The notes beneath the pieces are model-generated. The model saw only the letters and a list, made by a program, of their open reading frames with translations. It ran no database searches and was not told the DNA's origin. From Arthrobacter alpinus (lineage in GTDB: Bacteria > Actinomycetota > Actinomycetes > Actinomycetales > Micrococcaceae): a stretch of 64,000 nucleotides of DNA. Within the stretch, counting starts at the first letter, position 1. Each line of letters opens with the position of its first letter. The position numbers and the translations under genes are program-made. The stretch spans positions 2,728,001 to 2,792,000 of the forward strand of contig NZ_CP012677.1 in assembly GCF_001294625.1 (NCBI RefSeq). The letters run 5' to 3'. Below, in pieces: positions 29,496 through 38,891 of this stretch.

Positions 29496-30398
29496 CTACT
29501 TCTGCATCCCGGCTGTGAACTCGCCCAGCCACTCGCGCAGATCGGTGCCCAACTCATCGTTGTCGCAGGCCAAGGTGACAACCGCTTTGAGATAGCTGAG
29601 CTTGTCACCGGTGTCATAACGGCGGCCTTTGAACACCACACCGTACACGCCACCGCCCTCGCCCTCGCGGGTCGCAAGAGTCTGCAGAGCATCGGTGAGT
29701 TGAATTTCCTCGCCTCGTCCCGGAGGGGTGTTTTCCAACACATCAAACACCGCCGGGTGCAGCACATAGCGGCCGATCACGGCCAGATTGGAGGGGGCCT
29801 CTTCCACGGCCGGCTTCTCTACCAGGTGGTTGACGCGAACATAGTCCTCGCCGTCAATGACCGTCATGTCGGCACACCCATAGGCTGAAATCTTGTCTCG
29901 AGGCACCTCGATCAACGCCACAACGGAGCCACCGGTACGGGCCTGGACGTCGATCATGGTGGTCAGTAGTTCGTCGCGTTCGTCAATTAAGTCATCACCG
30001 AGGAGCACCGCAAACGGCTCGTTGCCGACATGGATCTTGGCACGCAACACCGCATGCCCAAGACCCTTGGGATCGCCCTGGCGGACGTAGTGGATATCAC
30101 CCAATTCGGTGGCATGCTGAACGGCAGCCAACCGTTCGGTGTCGCCCTTGGCCTCCAGCAGCTGCTCCGTGACGGGAACGCGGTCGAAGTGGTCTTCAAG
30201 GGCGCGCTTGTTCCGCCCGGTGATCATAAGGACGTCGGTCAGCCCCGCACTGACGGCCTCCTGCACCACATACTGGATGGCGGGCTTGTCCACCACGGGC
30301 AGCATTTCCTTGGGCATGGCCTTGGTTGCCGGCAGGAATCGGGTCCCCAACCCTGCCGCGGGGATTACAGCCTTGCGTACTCGCGAAACATCAGTCAT
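29496..30398 (-). CDS. galU: UTP-glucose-1-phosphate uridylyltransferase
   Basis: GalU makes UDP-glucose for cell-wall and capsular sugars. The 300-residue protein has the nucleotidyl-transferase start AVIPAAGLGTRFLPATKAMPKEMLPVVDKP, the QGDPKGLGHAVL motif, FAVLLGDDLID (metal Asp) and VEKPAVEEAPSNLAVIGRYVL. The ATG at 30398 follows a TAGTCT hexamer by six bases (AGGAGC), so the same bases could serve as ribosome site or as a leaderless start. It is divergent from the folate cyclo-ligase gene. Confidence 0.96.
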   Translation of the reverse strand: MTDVSRVRKAVIPAAGLGTRFLPATKAMPKEMLPVVDKPAIQYVVQEAVSAGLTDVLMITGRNKRALEDHFDRVPVTEQLLEAKGDTERLAAVQHATELGDIHYVRQGDPKGLGHAVLRAKIHVGNEPFAVLLGDDLIDERDELLTTMIDVQARTGGSVVALIEVPRDKISAYGCADMTVIDGEDYVRVNHLVEKPAVEEAPSNLAVIGRYVLHPAVFDVLENTPPGRGEEIQLTDALQTLATREGEGGGVYGVVFKGRRYDTGDKLSYLKAVVTLACDNDELGTDLREWLGEFTAGMQK

Positions 30399-30410
30399 GC
30401 TCCTAGACTA
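30399..30410 (-). promoter_or_regulatory. -10 hexamer six bases before galU start
   Basis: TAGTCT then AGGAGC then ATG on the minus strand. The start is either leaderless or served by AGGAG. Confidence 0.4.
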
Positions 30411-30485
30411 ACTGAGCACGAAGCACTTTCGTCAGACACTGCTTCGGCGATGCGCAGATCACCCCTTGGATGGCAGGACTTGACT

Positions 30486-31106
30486 GTGGAACCCCTTTCC
30501 AAAATTCAGTGGCGTGCGCACCTTCGCGCCCAGCGCCTGTCAATGGACGACGGCGCCCGTCACCGTGCTGCTGAGGGCCTAGCCAGCGCTGGGCTTGAGT
30601 GGGTCTCGCTCGTGAGGTCCGGTCCGGCCCCGCTGACCATCTGCGCCTATGTTTCCGTCGGTCCTGAACCGTCAACCGCCTTGTTGCTGACTACGCTGTC
30701 GCAAGCCGGCGACCACGTTTTCGTCCCCGTGTGCCGGCCCGGCCACCAATTGTCCTGGGTGTCGTGGCATCCTGGCGTCCCGATGCAACGAAGCACACTG
30801 GCCCCCGTCATGGAACCGGTAGGTCGCCGCCACGCGTTCGCGGCTCTTGGGCCGGTTGCTGCGCTATTGCTGCCCGCCCTCGCCGTGGACACCTCGGGGG
30901 TGCGTCTCGGCCAGGGTGGCGGCTACTACGACCGGTTTTTAGCCTCCTTGCAAACCACTAAAAACGCTGGACTGCCCGGGGTCCCGGCGGCCGCCGTCGT
31001 CTACGACCACGAGGTTCTCGCCCCACACCAGCTCCCCCACGATGCCCTTGACCAGCCCGTCGACTACCTGCTGACACCGGACAACGTCAGGCCGGCCGCG
31101 AAATAA
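30486..31106 (+). CDS. 5-formyltetrahydrofolate cyclo-ligase
   Basis: This enzyme converts 5-formyl-THF, a side product of SHMT, to 5,10-methenyl-THF with ATP. The roughly 206-residue protein has KIQWRAHLRAQR at the start, then LLLPALAVDTSGVRLGQGGGYYDRFL (ATP and folate loop) and AAAVVYDHEVL...LPHDALDQPVDYLLTP. GTG at 30486 has AGGA seven bases upstream; an in-frame ATG at 30450 lacks a site. It is divergent from galU and feeds the same folate pool as the glycine island at 1-13 kb. Confidence 0.93.
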   Translation: MEPLSKIQWRAHLRAQRLSMDDGARHRAAEGLASAGLEWVSLVRSGPAPLTICAYVSVGPEPSTALLLTTLSQAGDHVFVPVCRPGHQLSWVSWHPGVPMQRSTLAPVMEPVGRRHAFAALGPVAALLLPALAVDTSGVRLGQGGGYYDRFLASLQTTKNAGLPGVPAAAVVYDHEVLAPHQLPHDALDQPVDYLLTPDNVRPAAK

Positions 31107-31152
31107 ACCTGGCCCCGCCGTCGTTGTGCAGGGCAGTGATAGAATGAGCACT

Positions 31153-31185
31153 CGGGACCTTGGACTGCTAAGCAGTACGGTCCCG
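31153..31185 (+). promoter_or_regulatory. 5'-leader hairpin before fmdB-like gene
   Basis: CGGGACC/GGTCCCG encloses ACTGC/GCAGT with loop TAA, ending 12 bases before the AGGAGGA of the FmdB-like gene. It may insulate or control translation. Function unproven. Confidence 0.35.
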
Positions 31186-31210
31186 ACGCATGTATCCAGG
31201 AGGAAACCCA

Positions 31211-31552
31211 GTGCCCACATACGCTTACGCCTGCAAAGATTGCGGCCACGCATTCGACATCCAGCAGTCGTTCAGTGACGATTCCCTGACCATCTGCCCG
31301 GAGTGCCGCGGCGCATTGCGCAAGAAGTTCAACTCCGTAGGCGTCGTCTTCAAGGGTTCCGGGTTCTACCGCACCGATTCACGCGCCGGAAGTAGCTCGG
31401 TCCCGGCCACGGGGACGGGCGAGTCCTCCAACAACGCCACCTCCAGCGAGAAGAGTGCGGCACCGGCAAGCGCTGGTGCTCCTGCCAGCAGCGCTCCGAA
31501 CAAGGCTCCCGGCAAGACTCCGGAGAAGACACCCGCAAACGTCGGAAGCTAA
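31211..31552 (+). CDS. FmdB family zinc-ribbon protein
   Basis: A 113-residue protein whose first 60 residues are the FmdB regulatory-protein zinc ribbon: PTYAYACKDCGHAFDIQQ, then ICPECRGALRKKF and VVFKGSGFYRTDSR. Four cysteines in two CxxC pairs bind zinc. The tail is a low-complexity Ser/Ala/Pro/Lys region. GTG at 31211 has AGGAGGA seven bases upstream. The cellular role of this actinobacterial type is not established. Confidence 0.9.
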   Translation: MPTYAYACKDCGHAFDIQQSFSDDSLTICPECRGALRKKFNSVGVVFKGSGFYRTDSRAGSSSVPATGTGESSNNATSSEKSAAPASAGAPASSAPNKAPGKTPEKTPANVGS

Positions 31553-31649
31553 ATACATCCGCCCTCCACAGGGCATGCGCGCCACTGGGCTGTCCACATT
31601 CGGGGCTTTGCACCGTCACAAGGACGGCCCGCCGTTCTAGCGTTGGCCT

Positions 31650-32381
31650 ATGAGGTTCTCTGGAAGTTCAGCAAACGCTCCGCCCACCACCCGCCCCATA
31701 TGGCGGGGCTCGTCGTGGTCCCCGCGGCCCCTCACACCGTTTGAGAAACTTTCCCGCTGGGTAATCCGGAGGCGCCGCCTCATGGCTGCGATCCTGCTGT
31801 GTGCGGCATTTGCAATCGCCGTGCAGCAGCTGACCCCGGCCAGTCCCCTCACAAGCAAAGTCCTCGTGGCTACCCATGACCTTCCGGCTGGCCATACTTT
31901 GGCAGTGGCTGACCTGGTTGCGGCAGGTGTTAGCCCGGAAATGGTTCCCGACGGGAGCCTGGCCAACGTTGAGGCACCCCAAGCGTGGGCGGGACGGCAG
32001 GTCTCTGGTCCTGTTCGACGCGGAGAAGTCATGACGGATGCGGCGCTCGTCGGAGAGGAACTGCTGATCGGCGCTCCACCCGGTAGCCAGGCAGTGCCTT
32101 TGCGACTCACAGACCCCGCCACAGTTCAGCTGCTGCGCCAGGGCCAGCTGGTCAACGTCGTATTGAGCACCAGCACCGGACTGGACGAGCCAGCCAGCAA
32201 CGAGGTGCTGGCCCGCTCAGTCCCAGTCCTCTGGACCCCGGCCCTTGCCACCTCCGGCAACGGCCTAAAGCCTGGCCCTGAGGCTGACGGACTGGTGGTG
32301 GTCGCGGCAACACCGGATCAAGCTGTACACCTAGCCGGTGCGTCAGCCAGAGGGAAGATCTTTCTGGTGATAGTTAAGTGA
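31650..32381 (+). CDS. SAF domain (CpaB/RcpC-like) membrane-anchored protein
   Basis: A 243-residue protein. A Pro/Arg-rich N-terminus and one membrane helix (LMAAILLCAAFAIAVQQL near residues 44-61) precede an extracellular SAF domain: VLVATHDLPAGHTLAVADL...VSGPVRRGEVMTDAAL, then VVVVAATPDQAVHLAGASARGKIFLVIVK. The same layout occurs in CpaB, a Flp-pilus assembly protein, but no pilus genes are nearby. It follows the FmdB-like gene on the same strand by about 100 bp. Confidence 0.85.
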   Translation: MRFSGSSANAPPTTRPIWRGSSWSPRPLTPFEKLSRWVIRRRRLMAAILLCAAFAIAVQQLTPASPLTSKVLVATHDLPAGHTLAVADLVAAGVSPEMVPDGSLANVEAPQAWAGRQVSGPVRRGEVMTDAALVGEELLIGAPPGSQAVPLRLTDPATVQLLRQGQLVNVVLSTSTGLDEPASNEVLARSVPVLWTPALATSGNGLKPGPEADGLVVVAATPDQAVHLAGASARGKIFLVIVK

Positions 32382-32415
32382 CGCCCGTACGCCAAGGAGG
32401 GCAATGCCAGATCCA

Positions 32416-32937
32416 CTATTTATTCCGGGATTCCTTGACTGCCGCAAAGTAAGCATTTGGCCCCGGAAGATAACACAGGAGCATGGCCAGTGCGCCAAAC
32501 ACCGTCTGCGCCAAGGTCGGGTACCCGGTGGGGTATTGCAGCCCCACGAGTTGGACAAGGGTCAGCAGAGCTAGGGCAGCGCCCAGCGTCCGCGCCCACG
32601 AACGCCCCTGCCCCACAAAATGGGCGATCACCAGATACGCACCGACAGTGACGATGCACGCCACAACCACTGTCACCACACTCGTGGAAACCATCATTTC
32701 CAGTTTGCTGGCCGGTTTACCGCTGGCGGCCAGTTGGGCCAACAAGCTCTCTCTGCGTGCATCGGAGGTTGCATAAACGGTGGCTATCACTGACGCCAGG
32801 GTCTGCATGAGCGCGGTGGCCCACAACAACACCACGGCGATACTGACCAGGCGTGGATGCGGCGGGCTTTCCGGTCCGTTTCGGAAGGAACTTCGCACCG
32901 AATTGCTGCTGCCAGGGAGATTCGGCTGCTTGGTCAC
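32416..32937 (-). CDS. hypothetical four-TM membrane protein
   Basis: A protein of about 173 residues with four hydrophobic segments (LVSIAVVLLWATALMQTLASVIA, VSTSVVTVVVACIVTVGAYLVI, TLGAALALLTLVQLVGL, TVFGALAMLLCYL). I chose GTG 32937, with AGGGGAG upstream, just past the helicase stop. ATG 32988 would overlap the helicase gene by 37 bases. It follows the helicase on the same strand. No family recognised. Confidence 0.7.
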   Translation of the reverse strand: MTKQPNLPGSSNSVRSSFRNGPESPPHPRLVSIAVVLLWATALMQTLASVIATVYATSDARRESLLAQLAASGKPASKLEMMVSTSVVTVVVACIVTVGAYLVIAHFVGQGRSWARTLGAALALLTLVQLVGLQYPTGYPTLAQTVFGALAMLLCYLPGPNAYFAAVKESRNK

Positions 32938-32951
32938 GACGCCCTGCTCCC

Positions 32952-35900
32952 CTAGCCCCAATGTGGCGGCTTGTTCTCTTGCAACCATTCGTCATGGTCC
33001 TGGTTGCTGCCCTCATCCCCCCACGTGTGCGCCGCATCGTTCGGGGCCACCTTGGGCAGAACGTCCCCAGTGTCCGGCTTTGTTGCGGGCGTTTCCATAG
33101 GGTCGTCGTCGGAACTGGTCTTCGCTGGTTCGTTGCTTGTGGTCTTGCTCGGCTCGTTCACCGTGGTCACACTTTCTTCGCTTTCGGACTCAGCGCTTGC
33201 AGGCACAGCATTTGCCGGTTCTGAATCGTTTTTCCCGCCCGGGGCCGGCGTGCGGCGCCGGGAACGCGGAGAGTCAATAACAGCTGTCATGGAGGTGTCC
33301 AGGGACGCGCCAATCAAGGAAGTCAGTTCGGCATCGACCGAGGTGGAGGACAATCCCAAATAGCGGCCAATCTGGTCGGCGCAACTGGATGGGTCGGTAA
33401 AGACTTCAATGGTCCATAAGGGCACATAACGCCACCCGAGCCGCTCAAGCATCTCCGGGCGCAGACGGCTGCGTTCACGCACACTCATGCTTTGGTATTT
33501 CGCGGTGCCATCGGACTCAACGGCCACCGGGACGGGGATTTCATGTTCCTCCCGGCCCAATAAGGACACGGGATCAGGTGCGGCCACAATGTCCAGTGCG
33601 CCATCATAGTGATGCCAAACCCGGGCACCCCTGGCACGCAGCCGGTCGGCAAGGTCAGCCACCAACGGGTCCTCGCCGGCACGCTTTTCGCTGTCCTGGG
33701 CTCTCGAGGCAGGGGTGCCCAGAAGCGAGTTGCCAGCCAGTTCACGGTCCAGTAGTTCAAAGAAGTCAACGGCGCCATGACTGAGTCGTTGCTCATCCAG
33801 GTCCTCCGGCCGGAAACAGGTGATGATGTGAATGTGATTGCGGGCCCGGGTCATGGCCAGGGCGAACTTGGCCCGGCCGTCCGGCTCTGACAGCGGGCCA
33901 AAGCCGTGAAGCGCCCGCCCGTGGGGTGTCCGGCCATAGCCGAGCGAGAAGATGACCCTGTCCCTGACCAAGCCAGCCGCCCGGTCAATGGTGACAACCC
34001 GGAACGACTCCGGCCCCGACTCGAAGAAGCTGGCCAGCAGCGGGTGGTTGGCCATCTGCAGGCGAATGGCCTGGGCCACGCGGACAGCGTGCCGTTCGCT
34101 GGCCGAGATCACGGCCAACGATTCGCGCGGACGCACCCTGGCGTGCTCAAACACCATGTCCACCACTCGGTTGACCTCGGCCACCACGGATTCCACTCCG
34201 CCACTGCCCGCTCCGGGAAGGCCCTTGCCATCCGGGAGGTAGTCAACGGAGAGCGCCCGTTCCAAGCCTGTCACGGCCCGCCCGTCGGGCAGGCGCTGCA
34301 ACTGTGAGTCATAGAATCCGCTGCTCAATTGCAGGACCAGGTCCTCGTCCACCGCACGGTAGGAAACAGTCAGGCGGTGGCGGGGCAGCACCCGGGACAG
34401 TGCGCCCAAGACGCTTTCCAGGGGGTGCTGTTGCGCTGACGGCTCCGGCCCATCCCCCACCGAAACATTGAAACTGCGGGGGCAGGCTGTTTGCTCGTCA
34501 CCGAACGCGATGACCTGATCTGCCCTGGCCAGGGCAGGCAGCGCTGATTGTAGCGACGTGGATTCGGCGTCTAAGATGATGACGGCGTCGAATCGGAAGT
34601 TCGCCGGGATGACGGATGGCACCACCAAGGGGCTGGCGGTGAAGACCGGAACCAGGTTCTTGAGCAGGTCAGGTGCCTGGACGCCCAACGCATCCAAGGA
34701 GACCCTGCCGTCCTTGAGGACGTTGCGCAGCATTTCACCCTGCCGGTTGCGCCCGGACACCACCTCGCGCCACTCTTGGGCAAGTTTCCAGCGGATTCGT
34801 GCCGGGCCGGCGGCAACATGGGTCTGGTCAGCCAAACGGAATTCAGCCTCCAGACGGCGCAAGTTCTCACCATCTGACATTGCCAAATAGTCATCGCCAC
34901 TGATCATCGCTTCAAGGGCCGACTGCCACCAAGCAAGTTCAAGCTCCGCGTTGGTCTCCCTGTGGCCAACCTCGCGCAGTGACAGGTCGTCCAAGAGCTC
35001 GCCGAGGCCTTGTTCACGCATGCTTTCAAGCAACAGGGTTCGCTCAGGCAGCGTCTCCAGCGACTCCTTGTCTTGGACCAATGCGTCCAGACGGCCCACG
35101 AGCTCGCCGTCGTTGAAGTTCACCAGGTCCCCACCGTCGACGGTGCGTTCCAGAATGGCGCCGAGGGCGGTAAGTTTCTCGTCCAAATCCTTGTAGCTGC
35201 GGTTCAGCTCGGCCAGGCCGGCAGGCACCGTGGGGTGCCGTTTGCTGGTGGCCGCCTGTGCCCACAGGGAGCTTTGTTCGTTGACCAGCACCAAGGACTC
35301 ATGCAGGTCGGCGATGTGGACACCTGGGCGCACAAAGTCCTTGGCATTGCGGCGATACCGGGCACGCTGCAGGGCGGGCATGTCGATGCCATGTTCGCGG
35401 CGCCACGCGGTGGTGGCTGTGGCGGCAATCATCTCATCGATGGGCCAGTCAAAAACATCGGACTTGAACTTGTCCAGGCTTTCCCTGATAGCCACCAGCA
35501 TGCTCAGCTGGCGTCCCCACTGGGCAAAAGTGTTGCCGTGGCGGATCTGCCCAAAATCGGCAACCTCGCGCATCTTCGCGGCAAAGACGGGAACCTGTTC
35601 AAACAGGGTCTGTGCCAGACCGTAGGCCGCTTCAGTTTCCTTGCGGGTGACCATGCGAGCCCCGTGCCAGGCACTGCTGACGGCAACTTGGCTGAACGCG
35701 CCAAGCTCTGCGGCGCGGCGCAGGCGGCCGCTGAGGTCCCCACGGTCCCGGACGTTGTCCAGGACGCTGCGTTTGAGCCTGACGGTGGTGGCAGGTGCCG
35801 GGTGGATGGAGGTCAGCTCCGCCAAAGACTGCATGGCCTGGTAGGGCGAGCAACCCCAGCGTTCACGCACGTTGTGCAGGCTGGCAACATGGTCCACGAG

Positions 35901-37100
35901 CTGGTGACGGTGGTCCACCAGTGTTGAAAACAAGCTGCCGAGCTGCGGTTCCGTGGCCTTTTCATTGCGGGTGATCGACCTGATCAGTTGGGACTTGATC
36001 TGCTGCGGACCGGTCTGGGCGCTCAGTTGGAGCAGCAAGGAATCCAGATCCATCTCACCGAGTTTTTGGGCCAGCTCGTTCAACGTACTGCGGCGTTCCC
36101 CCACCACCAGCACACTCTTGCCGTCGTGGACCAGCTCGGCAATGGCGTTGATGGCCGTCTGCGTCTGGCCCGTTCCGGGAGGTGTTGAGACCAGCACGGA
36201 CTTGCCCGTGCGGATCAGGTCCAGCACATATTGCTGTTGCGGATCGGCGTCACGCACAAGGATTTCGTCCTCGGGGAGGCGGTCATCGAGTGCCGTGAAC
36301 TTGGAATAGTCAGATTCGAGCTCCACCGGGAGGACGTCGTCGCCGCTGTGCCGTTGCAGATTCTCCAACAGCTCCGACCCCGCCAGCAGGGCGGGGTCGC
36401 GAAGGTTCTCCGCCAGGAAGGCGAACGATGAGACCAAGAGTTCGTGCTCCACCGTGGCACCCTCCAGGGGGGCCAAAAGTGTGCGGAGCTTGTCCAGGAC
36501 CGGCACCGGGTCAAAGCGCGCGGTGCTGTACGCAAGCCGGCCCAGGGCCGCGGCGTCGACCCGGATATTGGCGTGCACTTTCAGGTGCTCTACGAGCGCC
36601 GGGTTCACCTGCGCCTGCTCCATGAGCTGGAGTTCATAGTCGTCTTGCCCCGCCCGCACGGTCAGTGCGACGCCGGCCAGCAGCACGGGTGCACAGACCT
36701 CGCCACGCTCTTGCGCCCCGGTCCTGGACCACCGGGCGAGACCGGCGGCCAGGTAGCCGACGTCGATCCCGCGATCCGTGCTCAACTCAAAAATCTTGGC
36801 ACGCAGCGAGGCAGCCGCACGCTTGGCGGAGGTGTAGTGCTCGGGTTCCCGGATGAGCGTGGACAAGCGGGTTTTCCGGCCGGCCAGCAACTGCGCCAGC
36901 CCGGAAGGGTGCGCATGCGTGAGGTCGATGCAGCCTGCATCGTTCTTCACGAAGGCCAGGGCAGTGTCCACTCCAGCATAGGTATCCAAGCCTGCAAGCC
37001 ATGTTTGGAGCTCGGCGGAGCTCTCAGCGGGACTCACAACTTCGGACACGGTTGCCTTCTTCTCTGCATTTGAGCGGAACGGTCTTGACCATACTGACAT
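32952..37100 (-). CDS. large superfamily-1-like helicase with C-terminal restriction-endonuclease-like domain
   Basis: A protein of about 1382 residues. A long N-terminal region precedes an AAA_11/AAA_12-like ATPase core. Its P-loop reads STPPGTGQTQTAINAIAEL, with Gln where Walker A has Lys (codon at 36165-36167). The second strand is FDAVIILDAEST in place of DExx. Motifs of the C-terminal helicase half follow: HRLTVSYRAVDEDLVLQLSSGFYD, RVVTIDRAAGLVRDRVIFSLGYG and FALAMTRARNHIHIITCF. Near residue 1140 a PD-(D/E)xK-type domain occurs (LDIVAAPDP, VPVAVESDGTAKYQSMSVRER, LGWRYVPLWTIEVFTDP). A long acidic Ser/Thr/Pro tail ends the protein. I take ATG 37100, seven bases after TAGCCT. TTG 37160 lies inside the guaA terminator, and GTG 37049 is possible. 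It may act in DNA repair or defence; this is inference. Confidence 0.8.
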   Translation of the reverse strand: MSVWSRPFRSNAEKKATVSEVVSPAESSAELQTWLAGLDTYAGVDTALAFVKNDAGCIDLTHAHPSGLAQLLAGRKTRLSTLIREPEHYTSAKRAAASLRAKIFELSTDRGIDVGYLAAGLARWSRTGAQERGEVCAPVLLAGVALTVRAGQDDYELQLMEQAQVNPALVEHLKVHANIRVDAAALGRLAYSTARFDPVPVLDKLRTLLAPLEGATVEHELLVSSFAFLAENLRDPALLAGSELLENLQRHSGDDVLPVELESDYSKFTALDDRLPEDEILVRDADPQQQYVLDLIRTGKSVLVSTPPGTGQTQTAINAIAELVHDGKSVLVVGERRSTLNELAQKLGEMDLDSLLLQLSAQTGPQQIKSQLIRSITRNEKATEPQLGSLFSTLVDHRHQLVDHVASLHNVRERWGCSPYQAMQSLAELTSIHPAPATTVRLKRSVLDNVRDRGDLSGRLRRAAELGAFSQVAVSSAWHGARMVTRKETEAAYGLAQTLFEQVPVFAAKMREVADFGQIRHGNTFAQWGRQLSMLVAIRESLDKFKSDVFDWPIDEMIAATATTAWRREHGIDMPALQRARYRRNAKDFVRPGVHIADLHESLVLVNEQSSLWAQAATSKRHPTVPAGLAELNRSYKDLDEKLTALGAILERTVDGGDLVNFNDGELVGRLDALVQDKESLETLPERTLLLESMREQGLGELLDDLSLREVGHRETNAELELAWWQSALEAMISGDDYLAMSDGENLRRLEAEFRLADQTHVAAGPARIRWKLAQEWREVVSGRNRQGEMLRNVLKDGRVSLDALGVQAPDLLKNLVPVFTASPLVVPSVIPANFRFDAVIILDAESTSLQSALPALARADQVIAFGDEQTACPRSFNVSVGDGPEPSAQQHPLESVLGALSRVLPRHRLTVSYRAVDEDLVLQLSSGFYDSQLQRLPDGRAVTGLERALSVDYLPDGKGLPGAGSGGVESVVAEVNRVVDMVFEHARVRPRESLAVISASERHAVRVAQAIRLQMANHPLLASFFESGPESFRVVTIDRAAGLVRDRVIFSLGYGRTPHGRALHGFGPLSEPDGRAKFALAMTRARNHIHIITCFRPEDLDEQRLSHGAVDFFELLDRELAGNSLLGTPASRAQDSEKRAGEDPLVADLADRLRARGARVWHHYDGALDIVAAPDPVSLLGREEHEIPVPVAVESDGTAKYQSMSVRERSRLRPEMLERLGWRYVPLWTIEVFTDPSSCADQIGRYLGLSSTSVDAELTSLIGASLDTSMTAVIDSPRSRRRTPAPGGKNDSEPANAVPASAESESEESVTTVNEPSKTTSNEPAKTSSDDDPMETPATKPDTGDVLPKVAPNDAAHTWGDEGSNQDHDEWLQENKPPHWG

Positions 37101-37142
37101 GCATTTTAGGCTATCTCGCTCAGCCCGAAAATGCCCGAACGG

Positions 37143-37200
37143 CACACTGGGGAGCACCAAAAAAGCCAGAAATCAGGCTAGTTCGGTACTCCCCAGTGTG
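37143..37200 (-). terminator. guaA terminator
   Basis: CACACTGGGGAG and CTCCCCAGTGTG are 12-bp perfect arms. Between them, on the minus strand, AGCC...GGCT is followed directly by TTTTTT. It lies 11 bases beyond the guaA stop. Confidence 0.7.
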
Positions 37201-37210
37201 TTGGTGGCTG

Positions 37211-38800
37211 TTACTCCCACTCAATGGTTCCCGGCGGCTTGGAGGTGACGTCCAAAACAACCCGGTTGACACCTTCAACCTCGTTGGTGATCCGGTTGGA
37301 GATCTTCGCCAGCAGATCGTACGGCAGGCGCGACCAGTCGGCGGTCATGGCGTCCTCCGAGGACACCGGACGCAGCACGATCGGGTGGCCGTAGGTGCGG
37401 CCGTCGCCCATGACGCCAACGCTGCGCACATCCGCAAGCAGCACCACCGGCATCTGCCACACCTCGTTGTCCAGGCCGGCTGCGGTCAGCTCGGCACGGG
37501 CAATGGCGTCCGCCTTGCGCAAGAGCTCAAGACGTTCGCCGGTGATTTCACCAACGATCCGGATTCCCAAGCCGGGGCCGGGGAACGGCTGGCGTCCGAC
37601 GATCTCGGGAGGCAGGCCCAACTCGGCACCCACCGCTCGAACCTCGTCCTTGAACAATGCACGCAGGGGCTCAACAAGCTCAAAGCGCAGGTCCTCGGGC
37701 AGTCCGCCAACGTTGTGGTGACTCTTGATGTTGGCGGCGCCTTCACCACCGCCGGATTCCACTACGTCGGGGTAGAGGGTGCCTTGGACCAGGAACTTGA
37801 TCTCCTCGCCCTCGGAAGCAGCCTCGGCCATGATGGCGCGTTCGGCTTCTTCGAAGGCGCGGATGAATTCGCGGCCGATGATCTTGCGCTTGGTCTCCGG
37901 GTCGGAGACACCCCCAAGGGCGTTCAGGAAGCGGTCCTGTTCGTTGGCAACGTACAGCTTCGCGCCGGTGGATGCCACGAAGTCGAGTTCCACCTGCTCG
38001 GCCTCGCCGGCACGGAGCAAACCGTGGTTGACGAACACGCAGGTGAGCTGGTCGCCCACTGCCCGCTGCACCAGGGCAGCGGCAACAGCGGAGTCAACGC
38101 CGCCGGAGAGGCCGCAAATAACCTTGGCGTCGCCGATCTGAGCCTTGATGCGGTCAACCTGCTCGTCCAGGATGGATGTGGCGGTCCAGTTCTTTTCCAG
38201 CTTGGCGCCGTTGAACAAGAAGTTCTCCAACACCTTCTGGCCGAACTCCGAGTGCTTGACCTCGGGGTGCCACTGCACACCGAAGAGGCACTTTTCCTCG
38301 TTCGCGAACGCGGCAACGGGTGCGCCGGCAGAGGACGCGAGGACGTCAAAGCCCTCGGGGGCGCTCTGCACGCTGTCGCCGTGGCTCATCCACGTGGTTT
38401 GTGCTGCGGGGGTGGACGCCAGAATGGAACGGCTTTCGCCGACCAAGGTGACATCGGTTGCGCCATACTCGCGCGATCCCGTCTCGGCAACGGTGCCACC
38501 GAGGGCTGCAGCCATGGCTTGGAAGCCATAGCAAATGCCCAGAACCGGGATGCCGGCTTCAAAAAGGTCTGCACCGACGTTGGGCGCACCCTCCGCGTAG
38601 ACACTTGAGGGTCCACCGGAGAGGATGATGGCAGCTGGGTTTTTAGCCAGCAGCTGCTCAGTTGTATAGGTATGCGGCACGATTTCCGAGTACACATTGG
38701 CCTCACGCACACGGCGCGCAATCAACTGGGCGTACTGGGCACCGTAGTCCACAACCAGGACGGGCTTCTGGGAAGTCTGGGCCGTAGCGGGATTAGTCAC
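37211..38800 (-). CDS. guaA: GMP synthase (glutamine-hydrolysing)
   Basis: GuaA aminates XMP to GMP. The 529-residue protein has the glutamine amidotransferase domain ([30 protein letters not shown], the nucleophile Cys in [12 protein letters not shown], and [10 protein letters not shown]). The ATP-PPase P-loop [14 protein letters not shown] is followed by the dimerisation domain ending [15 protein letters not shown] at 38800 follows TAAGAT by exactly six bases with no ribosome site, so the message is probably leaderless. Two IMP dehydrogenase family genes lie within 10 kb on the same strand. Confidence 0.97.
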   Translation of the reverse strand: MTNPATAQTSQKPVLVVDYGAQYAQLIARRVREANVYSEIVPHTYTTEQLLAKNPAAIILSGGPSSVYAEGAPNVGADLFEAGIPVLGICYGFQAMAAALGGTVAETGSREYGATDVTLVGESRSILASTPAAQTTWMSHGDSVQSAPEGFDVLASSAGAPVAAFANEEKCLFGVQWHPEVKHSEFGQKVLENFLFNGAKLEKNWTATSILDEQVDRIKAQIGDAKVICGLSGGVDSAVAAALVQRAVGDQLTCVFVNHGLLRAGEAEQVELDFVASTGAKLYVANEQDRFLNALGGVSDPETKRKIIGREFIRAFEEAERAIMAEAASEGEEIKFLVQGTLYPDVVESGGGEGAANIKSHHNVGGLPEDLRFELVEPLRALFKDEVRAVGAELGLPPEIVGRQPFPGPGLGIRIVGEITGERLELLRKADAIARAELTAAGLDNEVWQMPVVLLADVRSVGVMGDGRTYGHPIVLRPVSSEDAMTADWSRLPYDLLAKISNRITNEVEGVNRVVLDVTSKPPGTIEWE

Positions 38801-38812
38801 GCTTCAATCTTA
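38801..38812 (-). promoter_or_regulatory. leaderless -10 of guaA
   Basis: TAAGAT, then TGAAGC, then the GTG start on the minus strand. Confidence 0.55.
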
Positions 38813-38891
38813 ACCCACTACGCCAGCGCGTGGCCCCGGCAGGGTCCTTTGCGTGAGCAGAGCCTCAAATCCCAGCGTCTGAGGCCAACAG

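Noticed and set aside
37100..37160. Helicase start at TTG 37160
   Set aside because: That codon lies inside the guaA terminator hairpin and has no ribosome site; a downstream start is more reasonable.
37001..38608. 535-codon plus-strand ORF opposite guaA
   Set aside because: Complement of a textbook GMP synthase gene; the product is low-complexity and unlike any protein.
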